DNA of 64,000 bases from Saturnia japonica (Eukaryota; Arthropoda; Insecta; Lepidoptera; Saturniidae): positions 19,117,279-19,181,278 of the forward strand of contig CM065317.1 in assembly GCA_033032175.1 (NCBI GenBank). The letters run 5' to 3'. Under the pieces are notes generated by a model that was not told where the DNA came from, did not search any database, and worked only from the letters and a program-made list of their open reading frames with translations. Shown piece after piece: positions 46,948 to 58,739 of this stretch (positions are counted from its first letter, which is position 1; the number at the start of each line of letters is the position of its first letter). The translations under genes were made by a program, and so were the position numbers.

Positions 46948-48023
46948 TTATTTGGAAAAGATGATGTTATCCAAATGATGACCGTTACGTTGCTGGCACT
47001 CTTCTAAACGGAAACGAAGATTGGCGATAACACGTTAACACATAGCTATCGATATTGCTGCCATTTCTGACCTGATGTTTTGCTTTAACTGGGTTAGATT
47101 CGTCGGATTGTTTTGATAAACCTTACTTTTAAGGTATCCCCATGCAAAATAGTCAAGCGGGCTAAGGTCGGGGCTTCTGGGAGGCCAGTTGATGTTACCC
47201 CTTCGCGAAATGACTTTATTAGGGAATAAATAATTCGTTAACAACTTCCATTGAGTCATTTGAGGTATGGCAAGTGGCCCCATCTTGCTGGAACCACGTT
47301 CTTGAGTTGGAACCTGCAAACTCCTGCAACTCTGGGACCAAAAAATTTCGCAACATATCGCAATAACGGTCACTATTCACATTAATTGCTCGGCCTCGTT
47401 GATCTTCATGAAAATAAGGACCAATTATGCCTTTAGCAGACATAGCGGCCCAAACAACGACCTTTGGGCTATGCAGGGGTCGTTCATGCTTTCGTCTCGG
47501 ATTCTCCACTGCCCAGTACCGACAATTCTGCTTATTAACATGACCATACAGGTGAAAATTTGCTTCGTCACTGAATAGTATGTTGTTAAAGTTGTTAAAT
47601 CGCTGCAGCATTTCGTTCGCAAAATTCAGTCGATTAGCATAGTCCGTATCCTTCAATTCTTGAACCAATTGAATTTTATAGGCTTTTAGATGTAAGTCTT
47701 TCTTTAAAATCGAATGTAAAGACGATTTTTTGATGTTCAACGCTTGGCTTCGCTTTCGGATGGATAAAGACGGATTTTGACGAACCGACGCCTCAACTTC
47801 TTCAATTGTTTCTTCATCGCGAACTGAACGAGGACGACCAGAGTTTTTAATTTTAACTGTCGCACCTGTATTCTCGAACATCCTGATCCATTTCCTAATG
47901 CTATCGTCACTTGGCGCGTGGCGTGTACGATATTCCGCATGATAGAGACGTTGAGCAGTCACTATTGAATCACCATTACGATAATACGCTCGTACACAAA
48001 ATGCGTGATGCGTCCCCGAGTAC
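46948..48023 (-). pseudogene. DD41D (rosa-type) mariner transposase pseudogene
   Basis: On the minus strand, cut-and-paste transposase of the IS630/Tc1/mariner superfamily. The frame starts around 48023 with CVRAYYRNGDSIVTAQRLY (N-terminal helix-turn-helix). It continues with a second HTH, a GRPR linker near 47830, the first catalytic Asp in LFSDEANFH, the second in WFQQDGATCH, and the third in SPDLSPLDYFAWG. Exactly 41 residues lie between the second and third Asp once the frameshift is allowed for, the DD41D spacing. Lesions: a TATT tandem duplication near 47225 shifts the frame, an in-frame TAA at 47035-47037 interrupts the C-terminus, and no ATG is found because an in-frame stop lies just upstream (about 48026). 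The frame would end at 46948-46950. About 357 codons remain, close to full length, so loss is recent but certain. Confidence 0.9.
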
Positions 48024-48029
48024 TGTTAT

Positions 48030-48140
48030 ATACAAAGAAAAACCTGTTTATTCCCGCACGGTGCGATACTTATTATTATGGTTTTTGATGTGTTGTGTGG
48101 TGAATAAATAAACTTTTCTTTCTTTCTTTCTTTCAAACTG
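48030..48140 (+). repeat. LINE-like 3' tail with (TTTC)n
   Basis: tgtgtggtgaataaataaac followed by five to six TTTC units (48113-48136). This tail replaces the expected 5' terminus of the mariner element, so one of the two was truncated by the other or by deletion. Confidence 0.5.
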
Positions 48141-48204
48141 GTTGGTACGGCAGCCGATGTCATTCCACCATTATCGCGCATGTGCATTTGGTGTTCCCAT
48201 ATTT

Positions 48205-48400
48205 TGTTCATAGAAATTTTCATCCCCTATTTTCTACCCTTAAAGTTTTATTTTCACTGCGAAACGTACCCTATGTCTTTTCCCAAGGTCCAATCTATCT
48301 CTATCAAAATTCATCAAAATTGGTTCAGCGGTCTAGACGTGAAAACGTAACAGACAGACAGACAGTGTTACTTTCGCATTTATAATATTAGTATGGATAT
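48205..48400 (+). repeat. RTE-like retrotransposon 3' end
   Basis: Contains ttcatcccctattttctacc, aaaattggttcagcggtcta, acagacagacagacagtgtt and ends cgcatttataatattagtat plus ggata. This tail is a common 3' end of RTE-type or related non-autonomous repeats in Lepidoptera. Confidence 0.6.
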
Positions 48401-50019
48401 AATAAATATGCAAACTCAGTGGTATAAAAAGAATAACTGCGAAATATATTATCTCAACGTAACCAAACTTAAATTGTGAAACTGTACGTACCGGCTCTGC
48501 AAAACTTAGACTCACATATGATTGAAATTTACGGGTCAGTGGATGTTCAACGGGGCTCTGTTAGCGCTTAATATGTGTAGAATTTCAGTTGTTCACTCGG
48601 CGAGTGGTTCGGACACTCTGTTTCGTTGTAAAGTTTGTATTTAATCTTTGATGTTAACACGCATTATTTTGTTAGAAGTTTCATTTGCTACCCAAACTAA
48701 ATTATATGATTACAAAACACATACTTTAGGGTAAAATGTGTACATAATATTGTAAATAAGTAACCTTTTATGTATGTTATATAGTATATTATTATAAAGA
48801 ATTAAAGTTTGTGAATATATTTGTAGAAGGTAATTTCTTAAACTATACGGATTCCATTATAAAACTGTTTCACTAATTCTATATTATCCCTGAGTATGCA
48901 TTTTTTAAATTAAAATGAAACTTCTTGAGGCACTTCTTCCTTCGGAAGAAATATAGTGGTTTTAAAAATAAATTAAATGGATTTTATTTATAATACTATG
49001 TTTTTATATGTCTGTTAATTATATTATCAATAATTTCTAACCTGAACCTCTGATTTCTAACATGATACATATATTATAATTTTTAGTATAATCGTAATAT
49101 AATAAAATATTTATGCTACAAGGTCCAAGAAGTTTTACTTCAAATGCGTGTAAAGATTACACAGAATTTGTTTTAAATTATTTTTATATTTACTAAATTA
49201 AATTATTTGTTTGATAGATAATTAATTTATAAAAATATAATTATTAATATTGAGTAATTTAAGCATGTCTACATAATTTCTATTCGTATTAAATTTTATA
49301 TTGTAAATTTGTAAGGAACTCAAAAAAAGTCGCGAGTGGTTTCTAGTTCTTTATAATTAACTAAATTATAAGTATTCAAGATTCCACTATAAATATATTT
49401 AGTTTAGATTTAACCTACTAACTTTGACAATAATAACCACATTACAATCGATAATAAATACGATCTAAAGTTGCCTTGTAAATTTACACTGAGTGGTGCA
49501 AAGCCTTGTTGTACAAATATCTGTAAAATATGACGCATTTACAAATTGAATAAACGACAGAAGCTTAATAAGTATCAATTTACAATTTATATTATAACAC
49601 TCTAAAACGTCTATTGTCAGGTCACAATGCGAAGATGAAAGTTGTCACAGAACATGAACTTACCACTTCATAATGCGGCTAAGTTTACGCTTTTCGACTG
49701 TCATCTTGTTAAAATCTCCGACAAATTGTCAGACAGCGTGACGCAAGCATACACTTTATAAAGTTGCAATTTCGTTAAGCTAGATTCGGAAACGTACGGT
49801 CGAGTCGGGCAATTGCGACAAATATTAGTACAAGGGACAGAAGCTATGTGAGAAGCATTTTTATATGCAACATAGCCAATTATACCGATCATAACGTTTA
49901 CGAGTATCTATACAATTAATAAAATTTAAGTGTCTTTTTGTAATACCAAAATAATAGCTTTTTACTAAATGCATATGAAAGTATATGCGATACCTATAAC
50001 AAAATATCCATTTTTTAAT
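48401..50019. other. No recognisable feature
   Basis: Very AT-rich; no supported gene. Confidence 0.4.
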
Positions 50020-50427
50020 TTTTTTTCTGTCTGTCTGTCTGTTTGTTCTCGGTAATCTCCGAAACGGTTGGACCAATTTTGACGGGACTTTCATTGGTAG
50101 ATAGTTAATTTCATAGGGAGTAACTTAGGCTACTTTTATTTTAGAAAAAGAATTAAGGTTCTGCACAAATAAAAAACTGATAATAGTGAATCAATTCGGG
50201 CGCTTAAATGGCTTACGCTGAGTGAACCATAAGAGATATAGCAATTACTGTACTAAATAATTATAGACATTAAAAAGACCTACAAACAAGTTCGCGAGAG
50301 TATATATCTGTCTTCTAAGGAACACACACAATAAGCATTTTTGTCTTCAAAATAGCCGGGAGCAGGGGAGGAAGATTCACGCGGGCATTCTGTAGTCCAC
50401 GCAAGCGAAGCTGTGGGCACAGCTAGT
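50020..50427 (+). mobile_element. Helitron-like repeat, family B, full copy
   Basis: Starts tctgtctgtctgtctgtttg, then aatctccgaaacggttggac, gacgggactttcattggtag, gggcgcttaaatggcttacg-like order, and ends gaagctgtgggcacagCTAGT. Collinear with 61318-61709. No coding capacity; the terminus fits Helitron-type CTRRT. Confidence 0.65.
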
Positions 50428-50629
50428 TTAATAATAAGTTTTTGCATATCTAATAACTAATAACTACTATTTTGATGGAATACAATACTTTTTATTTATT
50501 TTGAGCCAGCTGTTGACCACAAAAACATCTGTTGATCAGAGAAGATCTCCTGATAAGAGCGATAGAGCACAGAAAAATTTATTTAAACTTTAAAATAACT
50601 TTGTGTTGTGTTCCCGCATTGAGTAAGGT
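50428..50629. other. No recognisable feature
   Basis: Nothing seen. Confidence 0.35.
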
Positions 50630-50775
50630 TTTCAAATCTACTTGGGGAAGAGGTGTTCAAAGTTGGCAACGTGCTAGTGATACCTTTGCTACTACAAGCG
50701 GCCATAGACTACGCTAATCGCATACAATACAGACGGGCAATTTGCTTGTTTGCCATCTTAGCTATATAAAAAATG
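50630..50775 (-). repeat. Dispersed repeat, family I, inverted copy
   Basis: On the minus strand: tagtctatggccgcttgtag, aggtatcactagcacgttgc, caactttgaacacc. Matches 38100-38230. Confidence 0.55.
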
Positions 50776-51769
50776 GGAACAATAAAAACGGCACTTTATT
50801 TAGTCGCGCGTTATTGAATCGTAGTTTAATACCACAGAACGAATAATATAAGAATTCCTCTCTTATATTGTTCTGTAATCATAATTTTACTAGCAACTAA
50901 AACTCTCACTGCTGTAGGAAGTCCCCCTTTTGAAGAAAGTCACCAGCTTAATCAACACGCTAGCCCCCGATTTACCGTTGCCACAATAATTATTAGTGAG
51001 AAAGTTAGGTACCATTAAGTACTCGTAGAACATTTGTCAAGGCGTTCATATTTCTTCACCATGGTTTCCTTCGTCGTCAGTTGATAATAAAACAAAACTA
51101 AATTCAAGTTTAGTAAGTTAGATTCCGTATATTCTGTGTTTCGATGCTGCGGACATTGGAACAATATTCCACTTATGTAATCATTCGGCTACTGTTTTTT
51201 GCTTAATATTCAGTCGTTCCTCAGGCTATAAATCTTGTTTCTCTTCATGTAACTTTTAACATCGCCTAGCAGAGCCTTGCAAAGCATTGTTGTATCATGT
51301 TACATGTTAGTCTTGTACAAGAAATAAAAGATGTTGAGTACGCTGTTATGTAGTTAATCATTGCAATCCAGTTAAAACATAAGATTCCTTATTCCTTTGC
51401 TTAACTTGCTTGTATCCTTGTAGTAACTTTGCATCTCCATAATGTTTTTACATCCCACTTTTACACGCAACAACGTTCCCGTTGCTTTCTGAATGTAATG
51501 ATCTACATGCCACCTATTGTAAATTAGTTCTACTAATGCGGGTTTCACTCATCAAAGTTGCATCGCAATGGGATGAATAGATAAATAACAAGTTCATTGT
51601 TAATTCAACATTGTCTTTCTAAATGTGGGGGCCGGATAGTAGGAACGGCGAATTAAAGCCTTCGATAAATTCGTAACTCGCTGGTCCCGGGACTTCCTAT
51701 ATCCTATTGAATCGGTAATTGTTCAGGTCTACCAAAATAATTGAGCCCAGCTGAACAGTGCCGATTTAC
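50776..51769. other. No recognisable feature
   Basis: GC rises toward 51620-51710 (gggggccggatagtagg) without a shared repeat or frame I can name. Confidence 0.35.
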
Positions 51770-51859
51770 CTGGGAATCGCCGTTGATATTGTGTCCGTGA
51801 CCGGGTGCAAATCCACACTTCACTCTAGCGGCCGCCGTCGTCCGTGTTATTGTATTTGA
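51770..51859 (-). CDS. Exon-like segment ending in a CAG|GTAAAT donor
   Basis: On the minus strand this 90-nt segment is open, bounded upstream by TAA (51860-51862), and ends exactly at CAG|GTAAAT (donor bases 51764-51769). Its last 18 codons read VKCGFAPGHGHNINGDSQ, a Gly/His-rich sequence that looks protein-like, and the DNA is GC-rich (gacgacggcggccgctag). There is no ATG in frame and no acceptor AG in the open part, so if real it is a 5' exon, perhaps non-coding. I do not recognise the product. It could be an unknown repeat. Confidence 0.25.
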
Positions 51860-52282
51860 TTAGGTACACACAAAATTGTTCCACCACGAACAAACTGAGG
51901 CAATCACAGTACTTAATGAAATATAAAAAATTATAATAATGATCCGAACATTCCAACCAGTCCGACGTCGAAAAACTGTTTTTTTTTTAAGAGGCCCGCC
52001 CCCTATCTTCGATACACCGAAAAAACCGGAGCACAGATTAAAATAATGTTGCCTGAATACTAACTCAAACCGAAAATACTTTGTTATTGTTAATTAGCTA
52101 TACTAATAACAGGGTAAAACTATTATAATTAAAGTAAACATAGTAACACCCAACTTCACCTATTTTTGAAATATAATCTTTAGTCAGATAATTCGACAGT
52201 GGTAGTCAAAAAAGGAAAAAGTGAAATCCATATATCATCTAAATATACTATTTGAAATTAGCGTTATAATTTAAAATTGGTT
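51860..52282. other. No recognisable feature
   Basis: A-rich flank; nothing assignable. Confidence 0.35.
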
Positions 52283-52435
52283 TTATAGAAAGATATTTGA
52301 AGGATGAGTCGACTTGATGCGGCTCCATGTGGCACTAGACGGGTTTGCAGCCCTGCCATCTGTCCCGTTAGCATCACGGGCCACTGATCCCGCGCTTTGA
52401 TGTTCACTTTGCACGAGGCTCAATATAGCACACAC
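52283..52435 (-). CDS. GC-rich open frame, unassigned
   Basis: Fifty codons between stops at 52436-52438 and 52283-52285 on the minus strand. The middle reads VQSEHQSAGSVARDANGTDG and RAANPSSATWSRIKSTH, polar and without domain. GC content is clearly above the flanks from 52310 to 52430. The plus strand contains a gtttgcag acceptor-like string at 52343. It is too short and isolated to call a gene; it could be an exon or a repeat. Confidence 0.2.
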   Translation of the reverse strand: MCAILSLVQSEHQSAGSVARDANGTDGRAANPSSATWSRIKSTHPSNIFL

Positions 52436-53536
52436 TTATACATAAGCATACGTTTCGAATATATTGCGAAAAGATTGAGATAAATTATCTTATTTTAATT
52501 TTTTTACCGCTTGTGCAAAAAAGTGCATTATCCTTAATAATTTTAGCAGTTTCCTTCTTCTTATTTGCTAATAGTCCCCTCACTAAACGATGATTTTCCA
52601 AAGTATTCAAATCTGACATGACTCTTACACAAATATTCATTCCCCTAACATTTTTTTCACTTTTAGTTGGTAAAACAAAATTTTTGTGCATTATGAATTT
52701 TATTGCTTTTGTTAGCTTATTTTTTTTCGAGAATTTGTATATTTTTCTTACCATACCTCTAAGCCAACTTTCATTCCTATCAGATATTTTATATTAATAG
52801 CGTGAATTAAATAGATTACAGAATACTATTCTAACAATGATTAACAGTTGAAAATGATTGTAAATTATACAAGTACAAATTTCAATGAATTGCTAGAACC
52901 AAAATGATCTAAACCTTAATATAGGTTATTAATTTGAACAACACAATACTACAAAGACATAAGCGTTGCTTGTATTTGAAATACATTTTCCTGAGCAACA
53001 ATGGAGATTAATGAATACTCTATAGTAAGGGAGGACTTAGTTTGTGGAAACGTGTAGGAAAGTAACTGTGTAACACAAGGTTTGAAACAGACAAACTATA
53101 AATTAGGGATGTCTCGACCAAGTTTCTTATTTGTTAAGACTTGTTTCCTTTAGCAGTTCAGGCTTTTACATAAATATCATTTCCAATTTCTTTAGACCTT
53201 AAATATTTTTCTCTTTGAGTTATTTTGTCAAGTTTACCCCTTATACAAATAGGTCTTACATAATAAATATATTTTTTTAATATTATATCTGTCGATGATT
53301 CGATAAACAAACGAAAACACAAACATTAAATTCTTCTTCCTTTCATTTCTCATCATTCACATATTACCTATCATTTATACCACAAAATTATCAAGATTCT
53401 TCAGAACAGTAATAATATCTAATTATCTATATTCATAAATTTATAGTTAAGTCTGTACATTTAATATTTTTTCAAAATTTATCGATAAACATACTATAAA
53501 CGACACTAATCAAGAATACGACATGAAATTTTTTTT
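52436..53536. other. No recognisable feature
   Basis: AT-rich; the Lys-rich minus frame at 52485-52754 has biased composition and no domain. Confidence 0.35.
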
Positions 53537-54528
53537 GTCTGTTTGTTTGTATGTCAGGATTTAACTCAAAAACGGCTTGACTTATGAAATTGTGTACATG
53601 AGATTCTTATATCAGTGTTTAATTGATAGGGTACAAGAAATTTTACAATATCTTTAAGAATGGTTGGCATGATGGTTTTGGCTGTTGCATTTATATTGTG
53701 TGTTATTTTATTTATGATAATATGTATGTTGTATATAATTATGTTTATGTAGTATAAAATATGTGTCTGTATTGCATACTATATAATAGTATGATATGTA
53801 GTATAATGAATAAGTAATGTGTAATGTAATGATTTGAGATGTTATTATGAGTAAGTATAATATGGTAACTCGTATGTAAGGTTCCCAAGACACAGGCATG
53901 CCTAGTTTGGGGCCATTGTTAAATTTAAGTTGTAAATTTATGTTGTTATAAATGATTTTTATTATTATTTTATTATTAAATCGAAAAAAAAATAACACAA
54001 TATCCAAAAAAAATTTATTATATTTTCTTTAGTTCTTGACCAATTTTCATGAAATTTTGTATAAAGGAAGTTTAAACCATTCAATTAATGATTTCGTATG
54101 AGAATTTTCAATAACGTTTTTAGGAATCGTAAAAAATACAATTTTCAAAAAATTAAAATTCCGTGAATTCTAAACCGATTTTAATAAAATTTTGTATACG
54201 GGGAGTATAAGTAATTACATAATTGATAGGATTGTCAAAAATATTAGAAAAAAATAATTTTGTATCAATTATCAAACGCTTTTGACAACATTTCCTAGAT
54301 AGGATACATACATACGTGATTTCATAATTAAAAGGCTATAAGAATCGTCAACAATAATTTCAGAAATATGTATATTAAAAAAAAATATTTAACACGGAAA
54401 GTACATGGCATTTCTCAATTTACAGGCTATATAAACGGTCAATAATATGTATAAAATTAAAATTATGGGATGTTAATAACTACTGCGTAATATCAAACGC
54501 GTAGCGGAACCCCGGGCACATCGCTAGT
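53537..54528 (+). mobile_element. Helitron-like repeat (family B-related), split by a LINE tail
   Basis: Starts tctgtttgtttgtatgtcag with tcaaaaacggcttgacttat, is interrupted around 53660-53995, and continues with accgattttaataaaatttt to end gcggaaccccgggcacatcg CTAGT (54524-54528), followed by TT. The nested LINE piece makes the element older than that insertion. Confidence 0.5.
53660..53995 (+). repeat. LINE 3' tail nested in the Helitron-like repeat
   Basis: Contains gttcccaagacacaggcatg and cctagtttggggccattgtt and ends tttttattattattttattatt before A-rich sequence. The cccaagacacaggc..cctagtttgggg block is a recurrent lepidopteran LINE 3' UTR signature that I recognise. Confidence 0.5.
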
Positions 54529-57500
54529 TTCTTATAAAGTTACTTATAAATTTACTTTTCAGATTTCGAAAAACTCAAAAATTTTGCAACTTTAGTGTTA
54601 CATCCCTAAACCGCTTCAACCCACATTCTCCGATTTTATCCACTAGATTTCATCTAGTTTCAACGTTCCGTCAACATAACTAACGTATCCAACCATCGGT
54701 TCATCTATTCAATTCGCAAATCCCTTTAGATCGGTAACAAAGGATACACAGGCAAGCATAGACAACTTATTTAGTGATAGAAACTCAGTGCGTACTGTTA
54801 TACGAGGACCCTTAATTGGTTTTTTTTTTAAAAAGGTGTTTTATTTTACACTGAAAAATATATATATTTGGAAATAGAAATACAAAATTATTTACGGATA
54901 TTACACGTCGAAACAGAGGGAGAGCAATAGGAAGACTGACTGGAAGCTTATATCTAATTCTTAACCTCTAATGAAGGGTGCTGATGCAGGAGCATTTCTA
55001 AGCACTATTAATATACATATGTGAGGGTATAACAGTACGCTTGTAGTAGACACATTTATATGACTTTATTAGTTTGTGAATTGACTTATGTAGTAATTTA
55101 GATGGTTGTATTATTTATCCTTTCTTCGTTGTTGCCTAGTTAAGATGTTTTTAATCGTTATTGTAAAAATGTATAAGCATACATAATTGCAACAAAAAGT
55201 TTCTTTTAGTTAGTGATCGAAAAATTGTTGAGAGTTGAAGGTCCAATGATACAAACCGTGAAATAAACTAAATATTGCCCTGTAAACGTAACGTAACGTA
55301 ATAGGTGATACTGAAACAGTAGCGGATAAAAGAAGCCGATGTGAAAAGTTTCACATCATTGTAGTTGTTATACTATAGTTGGATATATTAAGTACCCCTT
55401 TACCACATAAAGTGAATGACTCACCTTATTTACAATGTGAGTACTTTGGGTAAAAATTTTACGATGCAAATAAAATAGTCTAGTCAAAGCATCCACTCAC
55501 CGACACGTTTCAAAAGAAGCAAACAAAGACTGTACAATACAGTTATAGGACCTTGAGAAAACAGGTTGGAAAGATAGGATTTGACTAAATAAAATAACCC
55601 TTTTCGAAATCAGACCGGCGTAGTAAATAATGTCTGGAATAAATAAAGGAGGGTACAAAGGGTTCCCTGGTTGTTTATGTTGGTCTAGATAGCATTTAGG
55701 CATTCGGACTTGGGCTGTCGTGTTTCGAATATTGCGAATTATTTACAGAAGCACGTTCACAGCTCGATTTGTTATCAAAAATGTAAAAAATATACTTGTA
55801 TAATAAATACATATATGTATTTATCTTTTAAACGACAAAACTATACCAGTAAAAGAAAAACAATGAAATATCGAAACTAGAAATTTATTTACCATACATT
55901 TATGCCATTATTTAATTTTCGTTGAATGATAAAAAAACATTGTGATGAAACTACAGCTTCTTAGTAAGGCGATTTGTAATAAAAATAAAGATATTATGTA
56001 TCATCAAATACAGAAGTAAAAACAATTCTTTTATAAGAACATCTTTATGATTTTTATGAAATATCAAGTACCAAATGAAACAAAAAGCAAAAACATTCAC
56101 GTTTTAAAGAAGAGAAAATATCAAATGCATTTTCCTTTTTCCTTTCCTTAGGATATTTATATCGGCCGCCATCTCTGCACAAACAATGCCATTATTAAGC
56201 TCTGAAGGATATCTCCGGGACTCAATACAACCCCTAATGTATTCTGAATAGGGACCCGAAAATTCGGTAAAATTTTATCGAAACCGAATTACATAGTATA
56301 TTTTCGTCATCGTCTAATTTTAAAATAAATTATCCATGAGTCGTCCACTTAATTAACTTATATTAGCAGATTTTCTTATTTAGCCTGCATTTCGTCCAGC
56401 TATCTACATTATATCAAAAAAGATTAAATTAGTCAACATTACAACGTTTATAATAAATTCTAATAAAAATTGTACAACTGATACCAAATATAATAAAAAT
56501 AAAACATTTAATGAATTTACTAAATACAAATTAATTTTGATGTCATTGATTAAAATATTGGGTAAAATATAATATCGGTGCTACAGTGCAAATAAACAAG
56601 CAATAATTGTAAGGAAAGGCGATATATACGACGATATGTACGACTTTATTTGCAACTTATATTTACTATTGTTAGTTTTTTTTGTATACATATAATTATA
56701 TTTAAATAAAATTACTTATTTTATTTTCAAGGTTTCGTATAACTTTAAATAGTCTTAGGTTTTCAGCTTTAGGAATATTTAGCGAATTATATAATTGAAC
56801 TGTTATTGTGGTGTGGTGGTGGCTTATTCCGTACTTTCTTTACGGAAGTGGCCTTATTCCAATGATGGATCAGTTTTTGGTTCAGTATTGTATCTTACAT
56901 CATAATCTTACACTCCGAAGACCATTTTTAAGTTCTAAAGAATTCTGGAGTAAGTAATCATTCATGAAGTTTCTTAGTAAATAGATTAATGTCATACAGA
57001 AAATACTAAATCTCATAAACTAATGAAACTATATTAATGTTGACACCGAACCGGAATACTGCAAAAACCAAAGCCGAGATTTCGTCACACACTAGCCATA
57101 ATGCAATGAATGGTCTCCTAAATCCAATGAGCCAATACATTGGGTTCCATCCGCGTTTATGGTACAATCATTTGCAAACCGGCCGCGTGGTGTGTTTGCT
57201 CTAAACAAATACGATTCTAGAGAAATTGTTATTGGTCTAACAGGTCAATCCCAATGCTCGACGGTTTTGCAATTCAAGTGTTTGATCACAACTACTCTAG
57301 AAGAATATATAGTGGTATTTAACTCCCCTTTGTAGCTCAAAATATGCCGATAGGAACAAATTTAATTTAAGGATGCTTACTAACCAGAAAAGTGTTATGC
57401 TTTTGCGACAAATTTAATTGATAAAGACATGTTTAGCTGAATGCACTTACTTTTAGGATCCAATAAATACAAAGTAATACACTGCATCCTCATTTTAAGT

Positions 57501-57732
57501 TCTAGTAAAATGGGAAAAGAATTTTGTAACTCTATTTTCGTGTGTATAATTAAAGGATTTACAGACTTCGCTAAATAGATAACTAAATTTGAGCATCAGC
57601 TTAACAAATAAACAGACATAAATACCCTAAATAAAAGTGATTGTGATCGTGTGGTTTAGACCAGCGGAATATCGATTCAATATCTGCAGATTCGAACCCC
57701 ATCAAGTACCAACGAATTTTACGGAATTCGAT
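54529..57732. other. No recognisable feature
   Basis: AT-rich 3.2 kb. Short frames only (for example 55497-55703, minus) with no known domain. Confidence 0.4.
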
Positions 57733-57990
57733 TCAATGATGACTCAGTTGGTAGCGTGTACGGACTCCACGTTAATCGACGTGATTTCGAATCCCTGCAA
57801 TGAGCCTGTGCTTTCGATGAAGGAAAACATCGTGATGAAACCTTAGCATGGTGTTAGGGCTTTTTCTAATGCCCGTCTGGCTAGCTACCACACTTATGTT
57901 GAAAATCTATCGCCATACACCAATAACTGTGTTCCGGCAATTGTACTTGAGTGTGAGTCTTTCCCAAGGCTTCCATTAAGCTTAACGCTA
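57733..57990 (+). repeat. tRNA-derived SINE, family C, copy 4
   Basis: A-box tgactcagttggtagcgtgt, B-box gatttcgaatccctgcaatg, then atgaaggaaaacatcgtgat and gcttttt ctaatgcccgtctgg. Near full length. Confidence 0.85.
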
Positions 57991-58339
57991 AACCTATAAC
58001 GACAAAAACAACATTTATCTGCTCAAATTGGTAACACTGTTGACTGATGTGAAGGAAACCTGAATGCTTGAGGAAATGTTTTTTGTAATACAACTGTATG
58101 TAGCGAAAAATGTAGAATTGTTGATTTCTCAGTGATTGAAATCGCCAATGCGGCTTAGGCAGACGAGATGATTAAGCTCTTGCCTTGCCTTTTCTGCAAC
58201 AGTGAGACACTTATAGGCTTATATTACTCTTATTATTATTAAATACCCATTTCAAGAAAAAGTAGGATTTTTAGGCAAACCTTGCCTTATTTATTGATAA
58301 CATTTTTATACATTATATATTTTCTTCTATACGCTTAGT
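57991..58339. other. No recognisable feature between two opposed SINEs
   Basis: Includes aatgcggcttaggcagacgaga with LINE-like flavour, but too short to assign. Confidence 0.3.
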
Positions 58340-58610
58340 CAATATCTCCACTGATTTAAAGTGTTGACGTAGCTTAAGGTACTAATAAGTACGCTAAGCC
58401 TAGAAAATCTGGCTTTCAAATGGAGCTGCCGAAGCACACCTATGCGTGCTTGGTGATAAATTTCAGGCTTGAGGGTAGCAGCTAACCAGACGTGCATTAG
58501 AAAATACTCTACCGCCATGTTATGGTCTATTACGATCATTTCCTTTTAATACTCGAAACAACATCGATCGTCCAAGATGAAGACGCTATTACTGAGCCAT
58601 TATTGCTCGA
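58340..58610 (-). repeat. tRNA-derived SINE, family C, copy 5
   Basis: On the minus strand the head aatggctcagtaatagcgtc and body match copies 1-4; plus-strand landmarks are cacacctatgcgtgcttggt and gagggtagcagctaaccag. It faces copy 4 across 350 bases. Confidence 0.8.
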
Positions 58611-58739
58611 AACCGAACCGCTGCAGATAATGCTTTTGATGCATCCACAGTTACTATTATCGTTACTAGAGATTTGTGACCGTTAAAGTGTGAAGACATT
58701 GCCATAAATCTAACTAAGAAGCTGAATATCCATATATTA

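Noticed and set aside
53708..54007. 99-codon minus-strand frame rich in Ile, Tyr and Asn
   Set aside because: It lies antisense to a LINE 3' tail and is a product of AT-rich simple sequence.
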